Shown: positions 44,887-54,621, numbered from the stretch's first letter. The stretch is 64,000 nucleotides of DNA from Scleromatobacter humisilvae (GCF_023231945.1 NZ_JAJLJH010000006.1:1-64000); one strand, 5' to 3'. Translations and numbers: made by a program. Notes: generated by a model from the sequence alone, not told the origin.

Positions 44887-45909
44887 ATGCACACCACCGC
44901 GCCGCATCCGCGCGACGTCCTGTTCGAGGACGGCGATCCGACGACGTCGTTGCCGGTCTGCGACCACTACTCCGGCGTCGAGGCGCGCATGCGCAAGAGC
45001 CTGGAGCTGCAGGCCGAACTGGGGCCGGTGTTCGACGTCACGCTCGACGGCGAGGACGGCGCGCCCGCGGGCGGCGAGGTCGAGCAGGCGCACCTGATCG
45101 CCGAACTGGTGCAGTCGCCGGCCAACCGCTACGACCGCGTCGGCGCGCGCATCGTGCCGCGCGGCCATCCGGCATTCGAGAAGATGCTGGAGGTGCTGCT
45201 GCGCGACGCCGGCACGCGGCTCGCGTACCTGATGATCCCGAAGTCGCGCGACGCCGCCGACCTCGAGGCCGCCGTGCACGCCATCGACGTCGCCGCGCGC
45301 GCCGTCGGCCTCGCGCGCGAGGTGCCGCTGCACGCGCTGGTGGAGACGCACGGCGCGCTGCGCGACGTCGAGCTGATGGCGGCGCATCCGCGGCTGGAAT
45401 CGCTGTCGTTCGGGCTGATGGACTTCGTCTCCGCGCATCGCGGCGCGATCCCGCAGTCGGCGATGAGCGCGGAAGGGCAGTTCGCGCATCCGCTGGTGGT
45501 GCGGGCCAAGCTGGCGATCGCGGCCGCGTGCCACGGACATTCGAAGACGCCGTCGCATTGCGTCGTGACCGAGTTCAAGGACGCGCGTGCGCTGCAGCGC
45601 GCGGCGGAGCGCGCGTGCCGCGAGTTCGGCTACACGCGCATGTGGAGCATCCACCCCGACCAGGTCGAGGTGATCGTCGACGCGTTCGCGCCGACGGCCG
45701 CGGAGGTCGACCTGGCCGTCGAGGTCGTCATGGCGGCCCAGGCTGCCGACTGGGGCCCGATCCGCCTGCGCCACAACGGCCGCGAGCACCTGCACGACCG
45801 CGCGAGCTATCGCTACTTCTGGCACGTGATCGAGCGCGCGCACCGCACGTCGGCAGGCGGCCATTCCCAACTGCCCGCTGAGGCGCGCGTGCGGTGGTTC
45901 GGTCATTGA
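44887..45909 (+). CDS. HpcH/HpaI aldolase / CitE-like lyase
   Basis: 340 residues, TIM-barrel of the citrate lyase beta-subunit-like family. LVETHGALRDVELMAAHPRLESLSFG carries the metal glutamate, and MDFVSAHRGAI the aspartate. Close relatives cleave or hydrolyse malyl-CoA, citramalyl-CoA or beta-methylmalyl-CoA. ATG at 44887 follows agggaga. It lies after mdh but beyond a terminator, so it has its own promoter. The true substrate is unknown. Confidence 0.84.
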   Translation: MHTTAPHPRDVLFEDGDPTTSLPVCDHYSGVEARMRKSLELQAELGPVFDVTLDGEDGAPAGGEVEQAHLIAELVQSPANRYDRVGARIVPRGHPAFEKMLEVLLRDAGTRLAYLMIPKSRDAADLEAAVHAIDVAARAVGLAREVPLHALVETHGALRDVELMAAHPRLESLSFGLMDFVSAHRGAIPQSAMSAEGQFAHPLVVRAKLAIAAACHGHSKTPSHCVVTEFKDARALQRAAERACREFGYTRMWSIHPDQVEVIVDAFAPTAAEVDLAVEVVMAAQAADWGPIRLRHNGREHLHDRASYRYFWHVIERAHRTSAGGHSQLPAEARVRWFGH

Positions 45910-46026
45910 AAGCGTGACGCAGTTGGCATCCCGAAGCCACGAAACAAGGCGTTGCACCTGAATGTGTAACTCGTGGGGGTGCTTGGCCGACAATTCGGTA
46001 CCGTCCAAAACCGGAGAGCTCTCCTG

Positions 46027-46731
46027 ATGTTCCGCACCCTGACTGCCGCCGCCGCCCTGGCCACGCTCACCCTGTCCTCCGCGTTTGCCCAGAGCGCCGC
46101 CACGCCGGCGGTCAATGCCAAGCCCAGCCCGGCCAAGACGGCCAGGAAGCCCGCCGGCAAGGCGGCCGCCGAGCCCGTCTCCGCCACCAACGACAACCTG
46201 AACGAGGGCCAGCTGTCGATGGCCGACCGCGTGATGACCGGCATCGCCGACTGCGAGTTCAAGGAGAAGGTCGACGTCGAGAAGATCCCGGGCCACAACG
46301 GCAACTTCAAGGTCGTCTACGACCACAAGACGTACATCATGGTGCCGGAAGAGACCACCACCGGCGCGATCCGCCTGGTCGACACGGCCGGCGCCGTCGT
46401 GTGGATCCAGATCCCGATGAAGTCGATGCTGATGAACCAGAAGGAACATCACCGCCTGGTCGACAACTGCCAGGAAGACGAGCAGCGCATCGCGGTGCAG
46501 TCGTCGCAGAAGGCCGGCGCCAACGCCGGCGCGCTCGCGCCCAGCGTCGCGTCGCCGGGCTCGATCGCCGCCGCGGGCGGCGTCGCGGCCAACAACGCCG
46601 CGGCCCTGGCCAACGGCTCGACGGTCACGCAGACCACCACCACGACGACCACGGTCAAGGTCATGCCGGCGGCACCGACCACCAACAGCGCCGCCGCGCC
46701 GTCGACGGCCGCGTCGGGCATGTGGAAGTGA
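46027..46731 (+). CDS. Hypothetical secreted protein
   Basis: 234 residues, not recognised. A signal peptide ends near SSAFAQS (residue 20). A Lys/Ala/Pro linker follows, then a conserved-looking core (about 70-165) with ADCEFKEKVDVEKIPGHNGNFKVVYDHKTYIMVPEETT and LVDNCQ; its two cysteines may form a disulfide. The C-terminal 70 residues are low complexity (Ala, Thr, Asn, Val). A ribosome binding site ggagag precedes the ATG at 46027, favouring it over an upstream start. Probably periplasmic. Confidence 0.72.
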   Translation: MFRTLTAAAALATLTLSSAFAQSAATPAVNAKPSPAKTARKPAGKAAAEPVSATNDNLNEGQLSMADRVMTGIADCEFKEKVDVEKIPGHNGNFKVVYDHKTYIMVPEETTTGAIRLVDTAGAVVWIQIPMKSMLMNQKEHHRLVDNCQEDEQRIAVQSSQKAGANAGALAPSVASPGSIAAAGGVAANNAAALANGSTVTQTTTTTTTVKVMPAAPTTNSAAAPSTAASGMWK

Positions 46732-46825
46732 TCCTCGCGTCACGCGCGCGCTGACCCGCGCGCGCACGTGGAAACGCCGCCCGGCTTCGCAGCCGCGCGG
46801 CGTTCGTCCTTTGCGGCGGACGGCG

Positions 46826-49741
46826 TCAGTTGTTCGACGTCGCGCGCACCTCCTCGATCGTCGTCACGCCGGCCAGCACCTTCTCGATGCCGTCCTGGCG
46901 CAGCGTGCGCATGCCTTCGCCCATCGCGTGCTGCTGGATCTGCTCGGCGCGGCCGCCTTGCTGGATCAGGTGCCGCACGCCCTTGGTGACGGTCAGCAGC
47001 TCGTGCACGCCGGCGCGGCCCTTGACGCCCGTGTTGCCGCACTTGGCGCAGCCCGTGCCCTTGTAGAACATCAGGCGGCCGTCGACGGCGTAGCGACTCG
47101 TCCAGTCGGCCAGCGTGGCCTCGCGCGTCGGCGCCTGCGGGTGGTCGCCCCAGATGTGCAACGAATCGTTCAGCAGCTCCTCGATCTGTTCGTCGGTGGC
47201 GGGCGTCGAGGTCTTGCAGCCGCTGCAGATGCGGCGCACGAGACGCTGGGCCAGCACCGCGAGCAGCGCGTCGGCGAAGTTGAACGGATCCATGCCCATG
47301 TCGAGCAGCCGGGTGATGGTCTCGGGCGCGCTGTTGGTGTGCAGCGTCGACAGCACCAGATGGCCTGTCAGCGACGATTCGACCGCGATCTGCGCCGTCT
47401 CGTTGTCGCGGATTTCGCCCACCATGATCACGTCCGGATCGGCGCGCAGGAACGCGCGCAGCGCCTTCGCGAAGGTCCAGTCGATCTTCGGATTGACCTG
47501 CACCTGGCGCAGCCCGGCCTGCGTGATTTCGACCGGATCCTCGGCCGTCCAGATCTTGCGCTCGGGCGTGTTGATGAAGCTCAGCGCCGAGTGCAGCGTG
47601 GTCGTCTTGCCGGAGCCGGTCGGGCCGACGCACAGCACCATGCCGTACGGACGCTCGACCGCCTTCTTCAGGTGCGACAGGTTGTGCGGCGACATGCCCA
47701 GCGAATCGAGCGGCAGCGGCTTGGCCGACGCGAGGATACGCAGCACGGCGTCCTCGAGGCCGTTGGCCGTCGGGATCATCGCCACGCGCAGCTCGATCGG
47801 GCAGCTCGGCACGAAGCGCGCGAAGTTGATCTTGCCGTCCTGCGGGCGGCGGCGCTCGGAGATGTCGAGGTCGCACATGATCTTCAGCCGCGCGACCAGC
47901 GCCTGCCGATAGGTGTGCGGCAACTCGAGGTACGGGCGCAGCAGGCCGTCGACGCGGAAGCGCACCTTGACCTTCTCGCGGCCCGGGCGCGTCTCGATGT
48001 GGATGTCGGACACGCCCTGCGTGTGCGCCTCGACGATCATCGAGTTGATCAGCCGCACCAGCGAGCTGTCGGACTGTTCGACGGCATCGTCGCTGTCGTC
48101 GGAGAGCGCCTTGCCCATGTTGTCGCCGGGCAGCTCGAGCGCGGCCAGCAGCGAGTCGCTGCTCTGGCTCTCGGGCACCGGCACGGCGCTGAATTCCAGC
48201 GTCATCTCGTCGAGGCCGCCCTTGGCGTAGAGCAGCGGGATCTGTTCGAGCAGGTTGCCCGCGGCCGGCAGCACCGGCACGACCTTGGACTGCGTCAGGA
48301 ACTCGGCCTCGTCGATGCGGTCGCGCCGGGACGGATCTTCCGTCGCGACGATCACCTTGCCGTTCATCAGGCCCAGCGGCAGCATCTCGAGCCGCTGCGC
48401 GGCGGCCACCGGCAGCTTGCGCAGCGCCTCGATGTCGATCGGGAAGGCCAGCACGTCGACCTGCGGATAGCCCATCTTGCGGGCCAGCGCGGTCTGCAGG
48501 TTGCTCCGCGTGATGAGGCCTTCGTTGACCAGCAGCTCGCCCAGCGGAACCTTGCGGTCCTTGCCCTGGTTGGTGAGCGCGGCGGCGAGCTGGCCCTCGG
48601 TGATGTAGCCGAGCGCGATCAGCGCCTCGCCGATGCGCACCATCGGCATGCGGCTCTGCGCCTCGATCGCGGCATGCAGCTGCTCGGGGGTCTTGACGTG
48701 GTCGCTGCGCAGCGCGTCGCCAGGGCGTTGCGGCTTGGGCTGCTGCTTCTCGGCCTCGGCCAGCGCCTCGGTGATCTGCGGCGGCGACGCGGTGGTCTGG
48801 AACACCAGCGGATCGAGCATCGGCAGCGATGGCGCGTCGTCAGGCAACTGCGCCCGCTTGATCTCCAGCGCCTCGCGCAGCTCCTCGCGCGAGATCACGC
48901 CGTGGTTGACCAGCAGCTCGCCCAGCGGCAGGTTGCGGTTGCGCGTCTGGCTGCGCAGCGCGCTGGCCAGGTTCTCGGGCGACAGGATCGTCAGCGAGAT
49001 CAGCGCCTCGCCCAGGCGAAGCATCGGCGTGCGCGACTGCAGCTCCAACGCCTGCTGCAGCTGCGGCGGCGTGATCAGCTCGACCTCGACCAGCATCTCG
49101 CCCAGCTTCAGGTTGCGGATGCGTTGCTGCTCGGCGAGCGCGTCCCGCAGCTGCTGCGGCGACAGCGTGTGCTGGCTGACGAGCACTTCACCGAGGCGCG
49201 GTCCGAAGTCGACCCGGCGATAGGCGCTGCGCGGGTAGAACATGCGCTGCACCAGGCCGGACTCGCCGATCGGCGGGAACAGGAACAGTCCCTGATCGTT
49301 CTCGACGTGGCTGATGGTGCGGCCCGTGTGCGATTTGCCGTTGTTCAGCTGCACCTGGAATTCGGTGTCGCCCGGCACGCGGTCGGCCCAGCCGGGCGCG
49401 GCGTTGACGCCGTTGCTCGACGGCATCACGGGCTCGGTGAGCGTCAGGCGCTGGAACTGGCCGAAGCGCAGCTGCATCGGCGAGCGCGCCGGCGGCACGA
49501 AGACGGTGGCCAGGCCCGTGTTCGCGTCGAACTGCGCCAGGCGGGCATTGAAGCTCTTGTCGTTGAGGCCGAGGATCGCGCACGGCTCGCTGGTGCCCAG
49601 CGGCCACGCCGTTCCCGCGTTCGCGGCGGGCGGCATGGCCCACAGCGACGACTCGGCCGGGGCGCGATCCGCGGAGCGAAGCTCCGGGGCGTTCAGGGGA
49701 GGCAGCGATAGATCGGACATGGCATTTGCGCGCGTGCGCAT
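46826..49741 (-). CDS. GspE/PilB-like ATPase with multiple MshEN motifs
   Basis: 971 residues, far longer than GspE or PilB (about 500-570). Residues about 55-175 are an unrecognised beta-rich domain. Six or so 24-residue MshEN-like motifs follow (at about 182, 212, 242, 272, 369 and 399, each RLGEVLVSQ-x-L-x6-L-x2-AL-x2-Q in form). The ATPase domain has Walker A GPTGSGKTTT (706-715), the Walker B region DPDVIMVGEIRD and zinc cysteines (CSGC, CAKC). MshEN pairs bind c-di-GMP, so this is probably a c-di-GMP-responsive motor for type II secretion or pili. An in-frame ATG at 49720 is possible; 49741 has GGGGAG upstream. Confidence 0.87.
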   Translation of the reverse strand: MRTRANAMSDLSLPPLNAPELRSADRAPAESSLWAMPPAANAGTAWPLGTSEPCAILGLNDKSFNARLAQFDANTGLATVFVPPARSPMQLRFGQFQRLTLTEPVMPSSNGVNAAPGWADRVPGDTEFQVQLNNGKSHTGRTISHVENDQGLFLFPPIGESGLVQRMFYPRSAYRRVDFGPRLGEVLVSQHTLSPQQLRDALAEQQRIRNLKLGEMLVEVELITPPQLQQALELQSRTPMLRLGEALISLTILSPENLASALRSQTRNRNLPLGELLVNHGVISREELREALEIKRAQLPDDAPSLPMLDPLVFQTTASPPQITEALAEAEKQQPKPQRPGDALRSDHVKTPEQLHAAIEAQSRMPMVRIGEALIALGYITEGQLAAALTNQGKDRKVPLGELLVNEGLITRSNLQTALARKMGYPQVDVLAFPIDIEALRKLPVAAAQRLEMLPLGLMNGKVIVATEDPSRRDRIDEAEFLTQSKVVPVLPAAGNLLEQIPLLYAKGGLDEMTLEFSAVPVPESQSSDSLLAALELPGDNMGKALSDDSDDAVEQSDSSLVRLINSMIVEAHTQGVSDIHIETRPGREKVKVRFRVDGLLRPYLELPHTYRQALVARLKIMCDLDISERRRPQDGKINFARFVPSCPIELRVAMIPTANGLEDAVLRILASAKPLPLDSLGMSPHNLSHLKKAVERPYGMVLCVGPTGSGKTTTLHSALSFINTPERKIWTAEDPVEITQAGLRQVQVNPKIDWTFAKALRAFLRADPDVIMVGEIRDNETAQIAVESSLTGHLVLSTLHTNSAPETITRLLDMGMDPFNFADALLAVLAQRLVRRICSGCKTSTPATDEQIEELLNDSLHIWGDHPQAPTREATLADWTSRYAVDGRLMFYKGTGCAKCGNTGVKGRAGVHELLTVTKGVRHLIQQGGRAEQIQQHAMGEGMRTLRQDGIEKVLAGVTTIEEVRATSNN

Positions 49742-49849
49742 CCACTCCCCATCGACATGTGGGGGCCTTGTCGATTCTGGAAGCGCGGCCCCGCTGCGAA
49801 GCCGCGAATAGAGCGGCCATCGGCCGCCAGTTCGGTGGCGCGGCCCCGC

Positions 49850-50068
49850 TCAGCCGCCGGAGCCGTCGTGCTCGTCGTGCTCCGCGTAGCGCTTCCACTG
49901 CGCCATGGCCCGGTTCATCAGCTTGACCTGCCCGGTGAAGCGCGTGCACATCAGGCAGATGCCCAGGTGGAAGCGCACCGCGACGCGCTCGACGACGCTC
50001 AGTGCCCGATTCTCGCGCTCGAGGATCAGGCGGGTGACTTCGCGGCAGTTGCGATAAAACAAGCTCAT
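49850..50068 (-). CDS. Zinc-finger anti-sigma factor
   Basis: 72 residues. HLGICLMC gives the HxxxCxxC zinc motif of ZAS-type anti-sigma factors, with an upstream helix CREVTRLILERENRALSVVERVAVRF. No membrane segment, so it acts in the cytoplasm on its sigma partner. The ATG overlaps the sigma gene's stop (ATGA at 50065-50068). It probably releases the sigma factor on oxidation or another signal. Confidence 0.86.
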   Translation of the reverse strand: MSLFYRNCREVTRLILERENRALSVVERVAVRFHLGICLMCTRFTGQVKLMNRAMAQWKRYAEHDEHDGSGG

Positions 50069-50643
50069 CGGGCAGTTGCGGGAGCGGCAGGGTGGGCATC
50101 GAACCAGCCGGCCTGCAGGCATTCGCGCAGGCGCAGGCGGGCACGGTGAAGCAGCACCCACAGGTTGGTCGTGGTGATGGTCAATTCCTTACACACCTCG
50201 TCCGACGACAGCTCCAGCCACTCGCGCGCCAGGAACACGCGCGCCTGCGTCGGCGGCAGCTTGTCCAGGCAGGTCTGCATCACGTCGACGAACTGGCGCT
50301 GGCGCAGCACGTCGTCCGGGTTGCCCCAGTCGGCCGGCATCTCGCGCCAGTGGCCGTCGGGGGCGAACAGCAGGTCGTCCAGGTCCTCGCTGTCGTCGCT
50401 GGTCAGCACCGTCGCCTCGCGCTTGTGGCGGCGCAGCTGGTCGATCACCTTGTGCTTGAGGATGCCCACCAGCCAGGTCTTCAGCTGCGACTGGCCGGCG
50501 AAGGACTGCGGCTTTTCCAGCGCGGCGACGACGGTCTCGGAGACGGCGTCCTCGGCCCACGCCTCGTTGCGCAGCTGCGTGCGCGCGAAGCGCAGCAGCT
50601 GCGGCTGGAGCGTCTCGAGTTGCTTCGCGAAATCGTTGGCCAT
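50065..50643 (-). CDS. ECF-type RNA polymerase sigma factor
   Basis: 192 residues. Region 2 (LLRFARTQLRNEAWAEDAVSETVVAAL, then FAGQSQLKTWLVGILKHKVIDQLRR) and region 4 (LPPTQARVFLAREWLELSSDEVCKELTI) are complete, joined by a linker with DDLLFAPDGHWREMPADWGNPDD. This linker is characteristic of the ECF group paired with small zinc anti-sigma factors. The anti-sigma gene follows by a four-base overlap. The regulon is unknown; the ATPase and second-messenger genes on each side are candidates. Confidence 0.93.
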   Translation of the reverse strand: MANDFAKQLETLQPQLLRFARTQLRNEAWAEDAVSETVVAALEKPQSFAGQSQLKTWLVGILKHKVIDQLRRHKREATVLTSDDSEDLDDLLFAPDGHWREMPADWGNPDDVLRQRQFVDVMQTCLDKLPPTQARVFLAREWLELSSDEVCKELTITTTNLWVLLHRARLRLRECLQAGWFDAHPAAPATAR

Positions 50644-50714
50644 GGCGGATGCGGGCGGCGCGCCGGAGGCGGCGCAGCGCGAGTATCGCCGAGGTCGGGG
50701 CCGCCTTGTCCCGC

Positions 50715-52961
50715 TCAGGCGGCGAGGGCGCCCCCGCCGGCATGTCCGACGGGCACGGCGGTCAGGCGGCGCGGGAGCCACCCGCTGCGCTCGCGTTCCA
50801 GCCAGGCCACCAGCTCGGCGGCCGGCAGCGCGCGCGTGAAGAGGTAGCCCTGCGCGACGAGGCAGCCGGCGCGGGCGAGCCACTCGCGCTGGCCGGGGGT
50901 CTCGACGCCCTCGGCCACCACCTGCAGTCCGAGCGCCTGGCCGATCCCGATCACCGCGTCGGCCAGCGCGCGGTCGCTGGCCTCCTGCTCGAGATCGGCG
51001 ACGAAGCTCTTGTCCAGCTTCAGTTCGCTGACCGGCAGCCGCTTCAGGTAGCCGAGGCTGGAGTAGCCGGTGCCGAAATCGTCCACCGAGAGGCGCACGC
51101 CCATCTCGTGCAGCGTGCGCAGGTCGACGCGCGTGCGTTCGTCGTCGCTGAGCATCACGCGCTCGGTCACTTCCAGCATCAGCGCGCTCGGCTTGAGGCC
51201 GTGCAGCGACAGCAGCCGCTGCACCTGCGCCGGCACGTCGTCGGAATGGAAGCGCAGCGGCGAGACGTTGACCGACATGTTGGGCACCGGCACGCCATCG
51301 CGCTGCCAGGCCGCCAGCTGCGCGCACGCGGTCTCCAGCACCCAGGCGTCGATCGCGCCGATCAGGCCGCACTCCTCGGCGAGCGCGATGAAGCGGTCGG
51401 GCGGCACCGAGCCGAGCTGCGGGTCGTTCCAACGCACCAGCGCCTCGACGCCGGCGCAGCCGCTGCCGTCGAGATACATCTTGGGCTGGTAGTGCAGCGC
51501 CAGCCCGCCCGCGGCCAGCACCTGTCGCAGCGCGCTCTCCATCTGCATGCGCTGCGCCACGACGTCGTTCATCGTCGTCGTGAAGAAGCGCGACGCGCCG
51601 CGGCCGCCGCGCTTGACCTCGTACATCGCCATCTCGGCGTTCTTGACGAGCCGCTCCAGCTCTACGCCGTCCTGCGGGAACAGCGCGATGCCGATGCTGG
51701 TGGACACCTCGATCTGCATGCCCGCGATGCGCAGCGGCGCGGCCAGCGCCAGGCGCAGGCGCTCGGCGGCGTGCATGGCCTCGACCGGGCTGCAGCGCGG
51801 CAGCATCGCCGCGAACTCGTCGCCGCCCAGCCGCGCGACGGTGGCGTTCTCGCCGGTCTCGGCTTGCAGGCGCAGCGCCGTCTCGCGCAGCACTTCGTCG
51901 CCGGCGCTGTGGCCGAGGGAGTCGTTGGTGGTCTTGAAGCGGTCGATGTCGAACAGCAGCAGCGCGCCGGGCGCCTGCACGCGAACCGCCATCTGCAGCG
52001 TCTGGCGTGCGCGGTCGGTGAACAGGCGCCGGTTGGGCAGGCCCGTGAGCGGGTCGAAATACGCCAGCCGCTCGATCTCGGTGCGGTTGGCCTCGTGCTG
52101 CAGCGCGACCCGGCACAGCGGCACGCAGGCCTCGACCATGCGCCGGTGGAACGGCGGCGCCGCACCGGGCGTGCGGTAGTAGAGCGCGAAGGTGGCGACG
52201 ACCTCGCCGTTGCCCGCGATGATGGGCGTCGACCAGCAGGCCGCCATCGGCAGGATGTGCAGCAGGTCGCGGTAGTCCGCCCACAGCGGGTCGGTGGCGA
52301 TGTCGGTCACCTCGACCGCCTCGCGTCGCCAGGCCGCGGTGCCGCACGAGCCCGCGCGCGGGCCGATCGGCGCGCCGTGCAGCGCATCGACGTAGGCCGG
52401 CGGCAGGCTGGGGCCGGCGATCGGCGTGACGGTGCCGTTCTTCTCGACGAGCAGCACCGAGCACGCGACCTCGGGCGCGAGCGACTCCACGCGGCGGCAC
52501 AGCAGGTCCAGCACGGAGCGCAGCGGTCGCCCGAGCGCGATCGATTCCAGCACCTCGCGCTGCAGGCCGTCGATGGCCTCGGCCTCGATGCGGTCGGCGA
52601 TCGGGATCAGCAGCAGCGCCGTCAGCTCGCGGCCGCCCTCGATCACGGCGCGCGCGCGCACCTCGAGCACGTGCGGGCGGCCGTCGGACCCGCGCATGGT
52701 CAGGCGGGGCGGCACGCGGGTGTCGGCCGCGTGGCGGATCGTCTGCCAGTGGTCGGGCGTCAGGTCGTCGACCAGCGCCGCCAGCGGCCGGCCGGCGAGC
52801 GCCGCGGCGTCCGTGCGGGCCCAGCCCGCGAAGAAGTCGTTGGCGAGCACGATGCGCGCCTGCTCGTCGAGCCAGACGACGCCGAGGTCGATACCCCGAA
52901 ACGTATCGAGCAGGAGCTGCGCCTCGAGGGCAGCGGTCGGTGCGGCAAGGTCGCTGGACAA
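50715..52961 (-). CDS. PAS-GAF-GGDEF-EAL signalling protein
   Basis: 748 residues from a TTG start at 52961, chosen because GGGAG lies eight bases upstream and no ATG or GTG fits the frame. PAS (about 15-115), GAF (about 130-290), GGDEF with intact RLGGDEF (379-383) and EAL (GVEALVRW and DDFGTGYSS). The substrate loop PDRF and EGVE are also present, so both halves look active. No membrane helices; cytoplasmic. It lies 71 bases upstream of the ECF sigma gene on the same strand. Confidence 0.9.
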   Translation of the reverse strand: MSSDLAAPTAALEAQLLLDTFRGIDLGVVWLDEQARIVLANDFFAGWARTDAAALAGRPLAALVDDLTPDHWQTIRHAADTRVPPRLTMRGSDGRPHVLEVRARAVIEGGRELTALLLIPIADRIEAEAIDGLQREVLESIALGRPLRSVLDLLCRRVESLAPEVACSVLLVEKNGTVTPIAGPSLPPAYVDALHGAPIGPRAGSCGTAAWRREAVEVTDIATDPLWADYRDLLHILPMAACWSTPIIAGNGEVVATFALYYRTPGAAPPFHRRMVEACVPLCRVALQHEANRTEIERLAYFDPLTGLPNRRLFTDRARQTLQMAVRVQAPGALLLFDIDRFKTTNDSLGHSAGDEVLRETALRLQAETGENATVARLGGDEFAAMLPRCSPVEAMHAAERLRLALAAPLRIAGMQIEVSTSIGIALFPQDGVELERLVKNAEMAMYEVKRGGRGASRFFTTTMNDVVAQRMQMESALRQVLAAGGLALHYQPKMYLDGSGCAGVEALVRWNDPQLGSVPPDRFIALAEECGLIGAIDAWVLETACAQLAAWQRDGVPVPNMSVNVSPLRFHSDDVPAQVQRLLSLHGLKPSALMLEVTERVMLSDDERTRVDLRTLHEMGVRLSVDDFGTGYSSLGYLKRLPVSELKLDKSFVADLEQEASDRALADAVIGIGQALGLQVVAEGVETPGQREWLARAGCLVAQGYLFTRALPAAELVAWLERERSGWLPRRLTAVPVGHAGGGALAA

Positions 52962-53040
52962 GCACGGACTCCCGGGTTGGGAACGCGGTCTATGAGCGGG
53001 GCGTGGACGATTGTGCGAGCAGCGCCACGAGGTCGCAACG

Positions 53041-53101
53041 CCCCAATTGTGGGGAATTATCGACCGGGCGATTGAACCGGTCGCGCCCGAAACGGTACAA
53101 A
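53041..53101 (+). promoter_or_regulatory. Candidate bufA promoter with upstream palindrome
   Basis: TTGAAC (53072-53077) and TACAAA (53096-53101) with an 18-base spacer form a plausible promoter, ending 34 bases before the bufA ATG. Just upstream, 53041-53054 is CCCCA-attg-TGGGG, a perfect 5-bp palindrome arm pair that might bind a regulator. The segment lies between divergent genes. Both calls are pattern-based. Confidence 0.42.
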
Positions 53102-53135
53102 CTACGCACCCCTTTCCGACAAGGAGCGACTCTTC

Positions 53136-53402
53136 ATGAACAAGTGCATCATCGCGACGTCCACGCTGGCCTCCGCGCTGGCCTTCGCCCTTGCCCCGGC
53201 GCACGCCGCCGACGCCAAGCCCGCGCAGGAGAAGTGCTTCGGCATCGCCAAGGCCGGCCAGAACGACTGCGCCTCGGCCGCCGGCTCCCATTCGTGCGCG
53301 GGCCAGGCCAAGGCGGACAACGACGCCAACGACTGGAAGTACGTCGCCAAGGGCAGCTGCGAGAAGATGGGCGGCTCGATCACTGCGGGCGCCAAGAAGT
53401 AG
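53136..53402 (+). CDS. bufA: Bufferin-family metallophore precursor (DUF2282)
   Basis: 88 residues. A signal peptide ends near AHA-A (residue 24/25). Four cysteines lie at 34, 45, 54 and 75 in the family pattern [20 protein letters not shown] and GSCEKMGGS. Bufferins are exported peptides whose cysteines are turned into thiooxazoles by the BufB/BufC enzymes, giving copper-binding peptides. No bufB or bufC gene is next to it: the following gene is tolA on the other strand, 13 bases away. AAGGAG precedes the ATG. Confidence 0.86.
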   Translation: MNKCIIATSTLASALAFALAPAHAADAKPAQEKCFGIAKAGQNDCASAAGSHSCAGQAKADNDANDWKYVAKGSCEKMGGSITAGAKK

Positions 53403-53415
53403 GCGGTTCGAGCCG

Positions 53416-54186
53416 TCACGGGTTGAACGTGACGATCACGTCGGGCGGCAGCGAGCCATCGGTGTCGCGCGGCAGCTTCTGAGTGCCGATCACCGCGCGC
53501 AGCACGGCGTCGTCGAAGGCGGCATTGCCGCTCGACTTGGTGATCTTCTGGCTCAGGATCGAACCGTCGACACCCAGCCGGATCTCGATGTCGGGCGAGC
53601 GCAGGCCGCTCATCGAGTCGGTGTAGACCAGGTGCTGCTTGATCAGCGCGGCCACCTTGCCCGCCCAGTTCGCCGAAGGCCCCGAATTGCGCGCGGCCGT
53701 GCCGGTCGCGGTCGCCGGCGCATCCATCTGGCCCATCATCCGCTTCAGGTTCTCGTCATGCAGCTTCTGCAGCGCCTTGGCGTCCAGCTTGGGCTGTGGC
53801 GGCGGTGGCGGCGGCGCGGGCTTGGGCGGCGCCGGCTTGGGTGGCGGGGGCGGCGGCGGAGGAGTCGGCTTGGGCGGCTTCTTCTCCTTGATCTGCTCGA
53901 CGACGATGTCAGGCGGCTTGGGCGTCTCGACGGCCGGGGGCGGCGGCGTCTCCACCGCGGGCGGCGGAGGCGGCGTCTCCACCGGCGGCGGCGCCGCGGC
54001 CTCGGGTACCGCCGACCACAGCTCCGCCGTCGATTCCACCGCCACCTGCGAGCTGCGCCAATGCAGCCCCCACCAGAGCGCGCCGATCAGCGCCAGGTGC
54101 GCGGCGATCGAGATCGTCACGCCGGTGCTCCACTCCTCGGTCTGGGGCGGACGGTCAGTGGGGCGATGGCCGAAGATGCTGGTCAT
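53416..54186 (-). CDS. tolA: TolA/TonB-type energy transducer
   Basis: 256 residues. One N-terminal transmembrane helix (about 22-43), a long proline-rich linker (about 60-130, PPPPP runs, TonB-like), and a TonB/TolA C-terminal domain ending in PPDVIVTFNP. By position after tolQ and tolR it is the TolA of the Tol-Pal envelope system, though the linker is proline-rich rather than the usual Ala/Lys helix, so a TonB role cannot be excluded. It is the last gene of the ybgC-tolQRA run; tolB and pal do not follow. Confidence 0.82.
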   Translation of the reverse strand: MTSIFGHRPTDRPPQTEEWSTGVTISIAAHLALIGALWWGLHWRSSQVAVESTAELWSAVPEAAAPPPVETPPPPPAVETPPPPAVETPKPPDIVVEQIKEKKPPKPTPPPPPPPPKPAPPKPAPPPPPPQPKLDAKALQKLHDENLKRMMGQMDAPATATGTAARNSGPSANWAGKVAALIKQHLVYTDSMSGLRSPDIEIRLGVDGSILSQKITKSSGNAAFDDAVLRAVIGTQKLPRDTDGSLPPDVIVTFNP

Positions 54187-54198
54187 GCCGAGACTTGT

Positions 54199-54621
<423 letters not shown>

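Noticed and set aside
53057-53081. Second sigma-28 promoter before the GGDEF-EAL gene (GTCGATAA)
   Set aside because: One mismatch in the -10 and no TAAA/TCAA at 15-base spacing; the nearby TCAA is only seven bases away.
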